A stretch of DNA of 64,000 nucleotides from Diatrype stigma (lineage: Eukaryota > Ascomycota > Sordariomycetes > Xylariales > Diatrypaceae), in NCBI GenBank assembly GCA_022225965.2, contig JAKJXP020000139.1, positions 1 through 64,000 of the forward strand, given 5' to 3'. A model generated the notes under the pieces. It saw only the letters and a program-made list of their open reading frames with translations. It made no database searches and was not told where the DNA came from. Below are positions 56,115-64,000 of this stretch, piece after piece (the stretch's first letter is position 1; the number at the start of each line of letters is the position of its first letter). The translations under genes were made by a program, and so were the position numbers.

Positions 56115-58988
56115 ATGAGACGGTGGCTCGTTTCCATCTTCCGTATGTCCCTACTCTGCGAACTACCCACCCACCTGTGAAGACGGGAATACACTGCATC
56201 GTGGACATGTTATACTAACCTAGTTGGCTCACTAAGTGCTTCTGCAGGTTGTCGCCTTTGCGCGTGCTGTCGACCAGCATGTCATTGCCGCAGATGAGGT
56301 CGAGAACAAAGCTTCTACAGAACCAGCGACAGCAGTGGAAACCGATATAGTGGAGGCCATCCATAATGGATATAACGGATGGACAGCATATCAACCCGGT
56401 ACGAGATGATCACTCGGAGAGAGAACATGGATATAGATATGATTTAGTTGTGATAGCTAACGTATCTGCTGAAGGATGGGAGCAGTTCAACGATGCCATG
56501 GCCGAACTTCGGAAGGTCAAGATCCCACTGTATCGCAAGGCGAAGAAGCAACTCGGTCTCTTTGGCAACCTCATCCAGTATGCCATGAAGGCCCTACCCA
56601 GTCTGCGAGCCACTGCTCCTCCGCCGCCAACACCAGAGCATCATTCGACGACTATTAGCGGCCATCTCCTTGAAGGTGTCAAGTTGTTGCAGAAGTCCGC
56701 CGAACAGAACAATACCGATGCGATATACCTGCTCGCCCAACTCAACTTCTTCGGGAACTACTCCCACCCGAGGAATTTCGACGCCGCTTTCCAGCATTAT
56801 AAGAGACTGGCCGACTTCAGCGGCAACAGCTCTGCGCAATACATGGTCGGTCTGATGTATGCGACAGGGATTGGCGAAGCGGTCGAGAGAGATCAGGCCA
56901 AGGCGCTTTTATACCACACCTTCGCTGCAAACGCGGGACACACGAGGTCGGAAATGACAGTTGCCGCCCGCCATGCGATGGGCATCGGAGTGCCAAAGAG
57001 CTGCGAGGTCGCTTCTAGATACTACAAGAGGGTCGCCGACAAGGCCATGGCTTGGTATCGATCCGGCCCACCCGGCGGCATGACTCTCAGTCCGGAGGCC
57101 TACCGGATATCCGACGAGTTCGGCGGCGTGTACGGCGAGGGAGCCAGCGTGATAAGTTCCGGAATCTACGCCCTGAAAGCCGGCCCACACTCCGACGCAC
57201 ACGCCGCTATTGACGACGTCATCGAATATCTTGACTTGATGTCCCAGAAAGGGGACTTCAAGGCGTCCTATAACTTAGGAAGGATATATTACGAAGGGCA
57301 ACGAGGGCTCGAAAGGAATGTGGATTTGGCTAGACGCTACTTCCTCACCGTCACGAGTAAATATTGGCGATTGAAGGACGGCCGCGCTGTGGACCAGCCG
57401 AAGCCAGGGCTGGACAAGTATGCGAGCAAAGCTGCCGGGTACATCGGCCGGATGTGGTTGCGGGGAGAAGGGGTCAAGCAAGACTTTAAAAACGCGCAGC
57501 GATGGTTCGAACGCGGTATCAAACATGGGGACGCCCAGTCTCAGTGGGGCATGGGTGTGATGAACCTACATGCCCTTGGAATGAAGAAAAACGTTGCCCT
57601 TGCCGCAGGGTATTTCAGGGCGGCCGCGGACCAAGATTTCAATGCCGCCCACGTGGCTCTCGGGGCACTTCACTTAGACCAAGGATCACCTGAAGACCTG
57701 AAAGTTGCGAATCATTACTTTGAGGCAGCTGTTCGCTGGGGCAACTTTGAAGCGCAATACTATATTGCCGAGATGACCCACTACGGTGTTGGGCGAGACA
57801 AGACCTGCAATCTGGCAATGACATACTACAAGAGTGTGGCCGAGAGGGCCGAGCCCCTCGTCTCGTCTTGGACCGAGGCAAACCAGGCCTATGATGACGG
57901 CGATCATGACCTGGCCCTCCTCGACTATGTCATGGCCGCCGAGCAGGGATACGAGAAAGCGCAAAACAATGTGGCTTATATCCTCGACCCGACACAATCA
58001 GCGCTCCCGTTGCCGCCCGGTCTGAAACGCCAGAGCCCCAAATCCGGCTTGCTTCAGAACAATGCCTTGGCCTTGATCTACTGGACCAGATCAGCCATAC
58101 AGTCCAACATCGACTCGCTAGTGAAGATGGGCGACTACTATCTCAACGGCATCGGTACGGACAGGGCCGTAGACAAGGCCGTCCAGTGCTACACGGGGGC
58201 CTCGGAGTATTTCCAGAGTGCCCAGGCCCTCTTCAACCTTGGTTGGATGCACGAGAACGGTGTCGGGCTGAACCAGGACTTTCACCTGGCCAAGCGTTAC
58301 TACGACCAAGCCCTGGAGACTAATGAGGAGGCATACCTGCCCGTGACCCTTAGCTTGCTCAAGCTGCGAGCCCGCAGTGCGTGGAACACATTTACCAATG
58401 GACGGATAAATTCCATCCAGGACGAGCCTTGTAAGTGATATATCCATTCTACTTAGTCATCCTTCCGTTGTGGGATCAACTCTTCCCCTCCCCTCCCACT
58501 GTGCCTCACTATTTCCACTAACACACTAAATAGCGAAGAGGAAAGATTGGTCGCTGGCCGAGTGGATCGCCAACTTTCTGCAAGAAGACGCGTACTACTA
58601 CGAGGACGACGACGGGGCCTACGAGGAGTATTACGACGGCGACGGGATCACGGGCAGCGATGGGCAGCCCCTCGGCGGCGGCGGCGGCGACGAGTTCGGC
58701 GACGAGGGCGTGGTCGAGAGCCTCGTCATCCTCGGCCTCGCGGCCGCCATTGTCTTCCTCATGTACTACCGCGCCCAGAGGCAACAGGCCCACCGGCAGG
58801 CGCAGGAGGAAGCCGCCAGGAGGTTGCTCCAACAGCAGCAGCAAGACGGTGCAGGTGGTGGTGGTGGTGGTGGTGCTCCTCCGAACCAGCAAGCTGGAGG
58901 CGGTGGCCTCTTCGGCGGGGGAGGGCCTCCCCCGAACTTCCACCCGCCGCAGTGGCCTGCTGCTGGGCCTGGAGGGCTCGGGCACTGA
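56115..58988 (+). CDS. HRD3: HRD3/SEL1-type ER-associated degradation protein
   Basis: Four exons, 56115-56142, 56237-56398, 56457-58430 and 58534-58988, give 872 residues with consistent phase. The tiny first exon plus the CACTAAG acceptor yield a signal peptide (MRRWLVSIFLLLQVVAFARA). The lumenal part holds many SEL1-type repeats (for example AQYMVGLMYATGIGE, ASYNLGRIYYEGQRG, AQYYIAEMTHYGVG, ALFNLGWMHENGVG) over ~120-700. Near the C-terminus one membrane helix (VESLVILGLAAAIVFLMYY, ~782-800) is followed by a Gln/Gly/Pro-rich cytosolic tail. This is the architecture of Hrd3/SEL1L, which in the ER membrane binds the Hrd1 ubiquitin ligase and recruits misfolded lumenal substrates. In exon 4 an acidic YYYEDDDGAYEEYY segment precedes the membrane helix. 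All expected parts are present, so the gene appears functional. Confidence 0.92.
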
Positions 58989-59363
58989 TTGGTGATTGAT
59001 TGAAATGGTTGCTCAAAAGGATGGGTGGATTGAGGTTCGAGATGAGGCCGACGGGGAAAATGAGGAGATCTGCTATTGGGGCAGTAGCCATTTTGCCCGA
59101 GGTATACGTAGGTGCGTTAGCACCGAAGTGTAATGAGGGTCATTGTGTTGATTGCCCGAGGTATGCTTAATAGCAGTTTGGTCCGGTTCAAATAGTCGGA
59201 TTGCATCAATATTAACATGAAGCTACCTAGCGTGCCTATTTAGCTAGGCAGCTAGGACACCAAATGGGCACTTCTACGGTCTATACCATCTATTATATCC
59301 ATTATTTGTACCGTCCTTACTCGCGTGAATACCAGCGTAAGAGTCTGAGTCGTGTCGGAGGGA
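58989..59363. other. Intergenic, no gene seen
   Basis: Between HRD3 and the DUF6604 pseudogene on the same strand. No repeat structure is evident. Confidence 0.4.
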
Positions 59364-62003
59364 ATGGCTTCATCGTTGGGTGATAACTTCACTACTTACA
59401 AGCAGTACAAAGACGACACAGAATCGATTGCAGGCTGGCTGGCCAAAAATGCCCTCAGATGTGACTACGAGATCCCTACTGCAGCTGGCCCAGCAAGCCA
59501 CCCCCCCCCCCCGACCGCGAGGTTAAAGGGGGAGGCTCAGAAGAAAGCTCGCAGTGCTACCAAGGCTCCGGCCAAGCCGTCGTCCACTGGGTCGAGATAC
59601 ACAACTGCCGTGTCGGACTTTGTTCGTATAGCGAAGGCCATTGCTGACTACAAGCCTAAGGTCGCCGTTCCCAGGGCGCTGAATAACCTCTTCAATCGTA
59701 CCATTGAGGCCAGGCGGAGGTGCACGCAGTGGTACGAGGAACACCACCACAATATCGAGGACAGCAACAGGCGCCACGCACACTTCAGCGTCCTTACTAC
59801 CGCCTAGGAGGCATTGTGTCCGTTTGAAGAAGCCCGCGCCTCTCGGTCCACGAAGAAGCCAGCGTCAGAGGTGTTAGGAGCCGACAACAAGCCTTTGGTA
59901 GAGTTAGTGAATCGCTTCTCGGGCCTCAACGTTGAGCATTCGGCAGAACAGGACCTAGAGCAGGAACAAACTGGCGCATCCGAGCAGGACGAAGATGATT
60001 ACGAGCTAACGGACGCGGCTCCGGTCGTCGTCGTCGTAAGGGGGGAAGAGGATATCGAGGACGACTTCTTCTTCTTCGCCATACATATTCGTCTTCATGG
60101 AGGAAATGAGCGACGTGCGCGGGTTCATCCGGGCGAGTCTGGGTACGCCACAGAGATGGGATCGGAGAACTGATGCTGTCATCCCTGCCCACGAACACCG
60201 ACATCCAGCTGGTCCGGAGGGCGGAGCACGAGCTGGACCTCACGATTCGAGCGGCCCAAGAAGTTCCCCGTCCTCGTCCTACCCGGTCTGGACTTTCCCC
60301 GGCATCTTCATGTACGAGATGCACAGCAACGATAGTTACCGTCAAAGCGCACAGCCTGGACAATTTCCCCAAGCCGGCGCCGCTGGTCTCCCATTGGTTT
60401 TGGCTGCAGCCACGCCGAGCTCTGCTTGTGGGAGCCGTACAGCGCCCTCAAGCTATTCCTGTACGAGATACAGTACCGGGGCAAGCAGTACCTACCTGAT
60501 GCCAGACGGGTCCGAAGAACGTCGGCAGTCCGGGCTTGCCCAACAACATCCGCCGCCTGAAGCGCATGCTGCCGTGCCTCCAAGGCATCTCGAACGCCAT
60601 GGCCGAGACCTTCGCCAACGACGAGATCGCATTCGGCGTCAGCGTTGCCCTCCAGACCGAGACAGTCCCCATTTGGGTTGCCCTTCGGGCTACCCACAAT
60701 TGCTCCTGGCCATGCGGGATGAGCTGCGTACCGCGCCGGACAAGGCGCTCAGAGAGGTTAAGCAGCATGCGCGTGCCAGGATAGGTGAAACCCGGTGCCG
60801 GAAGCTGGGACCGACCGCCGTTCGCCCTCGCCGGCCAGGACACCGACGAGAGTAGCTCCGCTCAACCCTAGACATCTACGAGCTCGACATTCCTGGGCGA
60901 CAACTTCCGCCGCACCTTCGCCGGCAGCGGCGGCATCATGGACCCGCGCACCATGCGAGCCGCGTCGCTCAACCTCGGCGACCTGAAGAACGTGCCAGGG
61001 ATTCCTGAGTCCCCCCTCATTGAAACCTATCCGGTCTTTGTGTTTGCTGGCTCTTATCGATGTTCGAATGGGGGTTCTTCCAGGACCTAGACAACCTATT
61101 CCTCGGGGGCTTACCGAGCTCGATAGAAGAGGCGTACAAGAAGTACCTGCTGGCCGTTGGGGTGACGGCGACCAGCTTCGCACGGAAGCGGCGGAGCATC
61201 CCGCCGAAGCCGAACATGAATAAGGGCCGCTGGGTCTCGAATTCGTGCCTGCTTGCTCGACGACATTTACAAAAACTGTATGTGCGGCGGCAAGGTGATG
61301 AGTGACGACTTGGTCTCCGAACGTGCGCGAACCATCGCGGACCCGACAGCCATCGCCCGGAAGGCGCACCAGGCCGGGATATCGGCACGTATCGGCGAGG
61401 GGGTTCACCCGGGCCTGGTCCTCCAAGCCCGACCACCACAGCGACCATCACCATAAAACTATGACTGCCACCCTAACGAACATAGCCTTGTACGTCACGA
61501 CCGAGGCGGCCGACCTCTACTTCGACTGGCTGTCGTTCGCCGAGACGTGCCAGCGCGTGGGGAACCAGATCTACGAGCCGCTTCGACGCGCTGCGGGCCG
61601 AGGACTCCGGGCGGAAGGCGAGCCTGAACCTCCGCGCGCCGCACACAGCGGTCGAGGAGATCCCGGACGAGGCTCGGACGATGCAGTGGATGGCCGAGGA
61701 CATTCTCGGCAAGGAAGACGGAAGCGCAGGGGGGGTGGGGGGTTAGAATGCCAACGTCCCCACCTTCCTGATGGAGCACCACGCGCGCGGCGGCGCCGTC
61801 GTCTCGTGGGACGTCATCCAGAAGCTCGGCCGCAAGGGCGTGAAGGTGTCGTTCGGAAGCAGCGACGGCGACGACGACGACCGGTTCCGCGATGTCAGGA
61901 GCTCTTCCGCGCCCTGTCCAAGGCCCTCGGCGAGTCCGTCTACAGGAACTGGCCTGCCGACGACGTGCGGCGGAGCGCGGTCCTGCGCATGAGTAGGACC
62001 TGA
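59364..62003 (+). pseudogene. DUF6604-domain gene, inactivated by TAG and frameshifts
   Basis: The start MASSLGDNFTTYKQYKDDTE followed by SIAGWLAKNALRCDYEIP is the DUF6604 opening of many filamentous fungi. KLKGEAQKKARS-like, VSDFVRIAKAIADYKPKVAVP and LNNLFNRTIEARRRCTQWYEEH segments follow in one frame. At 59805-59807 a TAG interrupts LTTA*EALCPFEE, where the family normally has Trp. The same frame then runs to about 60080, after which the homologous text hops between frames: FMEEMSDVRGFIRAS, LPTNTDIQLVRRAEHELDL, LGDNFRRTFAGSGGIMDP, FQDLDNLFLGGLP, TLTNIALYVTTEAADLYFDW and HHARGGAVVSWDVIQKLGRK each sit in different frames. Several single-base indels are therefore needed. DUF6604 proteins have no established function; they are large, often multi-copy, accessory proteins. 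The GC-rich remnant is not AT-shifted overall, so decay is by indels more than by RIP. Confidence 0.8.
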
Positions 62004-64000
62004 GGTGAGGTGAGGTTGGTGAGTGAATGAATTGATTTGAATCGAATGAGATGGGGGCGGATGCGATGCGTGTAATATGCAACTTCAAGGCCGGCGAGCG
62101 AGGGCAAGGGCTCCGAGCAAGCGTGCAAACAAGCAAGCGGGACTGGTTCATGGGGAATGGGAATATATTGGGGAAGGGAACGTGTACCGTCGTTAGGATA
62201 GCCTTGTTATTTACATCAACAGCGCTGAGGGTCGTTGTTCTCATGCTCACGATGGGATGAATGGTGGGCAAAGCCTAGCTATGGACTCTTGGAGAAGGTA
62301 TCGAAGGAATGGAAGTGTATCAAATAATATCAAACCATGCCAGATATTGCGCATGCATTGCTCAGATAACTCTAGAGGAAAAAGAAGAAAAATGTAGCTA
62401 GAAGAAACCCGAACCTTCGGTTCTGAGCAGGTTATCGCTAGCCTACGTGTTCTTGATCTTACTTGCAGCAGACTTTGACATAGAGTTACGAGAATACGGT
62501 TACGAGAATACGAGTAAGGCATTTGGTCAACAATAACGTCGCTGCTTTGTCCTCAAAGTTTGAGGGCAACTGTCCTATATGAGTAATGTAGGAGTTATTC
62601 TGCTTCGTGCCTTTTTCCTTCCCCTAGTTCTGCCAGTCACCCCCCTTTTCCTGTCACCCTGTCACCAGCCCTTATTGGCCCAGACGTCCATATGTATACC
62701 CCTTTCCATGTTTTTATCAAGCCCCCTATTGAAATCTGGGGCCGCCATATCCCACTAGGTAACGCCAGCGGGTGATCTACCCGTTCCCGAGCCGTGCATA
62801 GGTAGTTTCTGCCTGGGGTTTCACTGCTTTTTTAGCTCTACCGAGGGGGACTACAGGATTCGGGAGTGGATTGTGCTGTATCTTACCAGTTCATAGTGCA
62901 CTGCATGAGATGTTTGGTATTTGCGGCTTTATGTTATCTTATACACAGGGATGCTCTCCGCTGTGCCCTCGCATTACTCCAGGCGATATTCGCAACTTAC
63001 TAGTCCTATTCAGCTTCGGTCACGGTTGTGCACGTACCAGAGGGAATTGGTATGATAGGAATCCAAACTCATTACTCATTATTTAATAAGTTCCACACAA
63101 GCCCAGCGCAGCGGCCAATCTACCAACATGGCTGCAGCATAGTCGACTTGGTTGCTAATTAATGAGAGTGATGCGCTCTGTTGTTTTAACGGCCTTAACT
63201 GGTGTAATGCCGAACAGGACCTAGACTACGCCCTACTACATACGAACATTCCTAAGTCGGTGATCTTCCGGCGATCCACAGCGGCACCCGCGCTGCAATG
63301 CCTTGTACTTTGGTCTTTATAGTACTAGATCGCCAGGACCCTCTTCAGCTGGTCCAATTCTCGAACCAGTCAGAACTTGCAACTGTGCTAAGGCTGTTAA
63401 CATACCCCGGGCCCAAGATCAGCGTTTCCAGAAGCCAAGAAACTCCAGGCCTCCCATAATAAAGATCGGGTCGAGATGGTGCAAAATCAACGCCTTGGCT
63501 ATGAATTATATTATCTATACATAGTACAGTAAGCATGCATTGTCCCTTTCGACCGTGCACTAGCTAGGTAGAGCCGCAATTATCAGGGTCGTTAAAAACA
63601 ACGACGTGGGAACGTTCTTCTTCTTGAGAAGAAATGCCCTCATCATCTGCCATTTATATATTACTTATTTATGTAGTGCTATCCTTCGTAACTTCGTGAG
63701 CTTGCTGCTGTGCATAGTCGACTGAACCTAGCAATGTCTAACTTATGTAGCCAACATACCAGCGCGGCTCTCTGCAATTAGACATTTACTAGGCGTGTTT
63801 TGGGCGATCCCAATCCTGTCATCGCCCGACTTTCAACGCCATGTTTCATCATGGTCGGTTGAATATACTATTTGCCATTGATGGCACCCGGTCTCTTTCT
63901 GTCGTGCCATCATTCCCACGACTATTTCGTGGGCACCTGTGCCTGGAAGGAGTCGCGTTGCCCAAGAGCTGGACCGGATTTGATCTCCTAGGAGCGCAGT
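62004..64000. other. Gene-poor right end
   Basis: About 2 kb with no family I recognise. A hairpin CCTCAAAGTTTGAGG is near 62552. A CTGTCACCCTGTCACC direct repeat is near 62650. Only short open frames occur. The window end may cut an unseen gene. Confidence 0.4.

Overview
This window is nuclear DNA of a filamentous ascomycete, most likely a Sordariomycete. Genes are compact, with short GT..AG introns of about 50-120 nt and long, Ser/Arg-, Gly- and Gln-rich low-complexity exons. A 10.8 kb AT-rich block carries the C:G to T:A decay typical of repeat-induced point mutation (RIP). Orthologues of filamentous-fungal families are present: a Ppc89/Cep57-type spindle pole body scaffold, HRD3/SEL1, FRG1, a WDR89-like protein, a fungal PGAP4-like transferase, fungal SLATT and DUF6604.

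Left third (1-28.5 kb), mostly intact genes: a DUF7514 protein (-), a DUF1772 membrane protein (-), a fungal SLATT protein (-), a small Cys-rich protein (-), and a 1281-residue stonustoxin-like protein with an FN3 domain and a GTPase domain (+). After a solo LTR at 15.55 kb come a PGAP4-like glycosyltransferase (+), the Ppc89-like scaffold (+), and two folylpolyglutamate synthase paralogues tail to tail. Both paralogues have upstream in-frame Met codons that could give mitochondrial and cytosolic forms.

Middle (29.5-46.3 kb), a decayed accessory block: a CHR-family (chromate-transporter-like) gene with two in-frame TAG codons, at least one where the family has Trp; an apparently intact mitochondrial membrane protein (-); and a Pth11-like rhodopsin-domain gene split in two. 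The split is a DNA transposon (26-bp terminal inverted repeats, 8-bp target duplication, hAT-like) in one of its introns. That transposon holds a Ty3/Gypsy retrotransposon (225-bp LTRs, 5-bp target duplication). Both are heavily RIP-mutated. A truncated short-chain dehydrogenase follows.

Right part (46.7-64 kb): a fungal amidoligase (-), a DsbA-like thioredoxin-fold protein (+), a 2-oxoglutarate/Fe(II) oxygenase (-), FRG1 (+), a WDR89-like WD-repeat protein (-) and HRD3/SEL1 (+). Then comes a long DUF6604 pseudogene with an in-frame TAG at an expected Trp and many frameshifts, and about 2 kb with no recognisable gene. Nothing suggests a classical secondary-metabolite cluster. The most unusual items are the stonustoxin-like GTPase protein, the nested elements inside a host intron, and the recurring TGG-to-TAG changes outside the RIP block.
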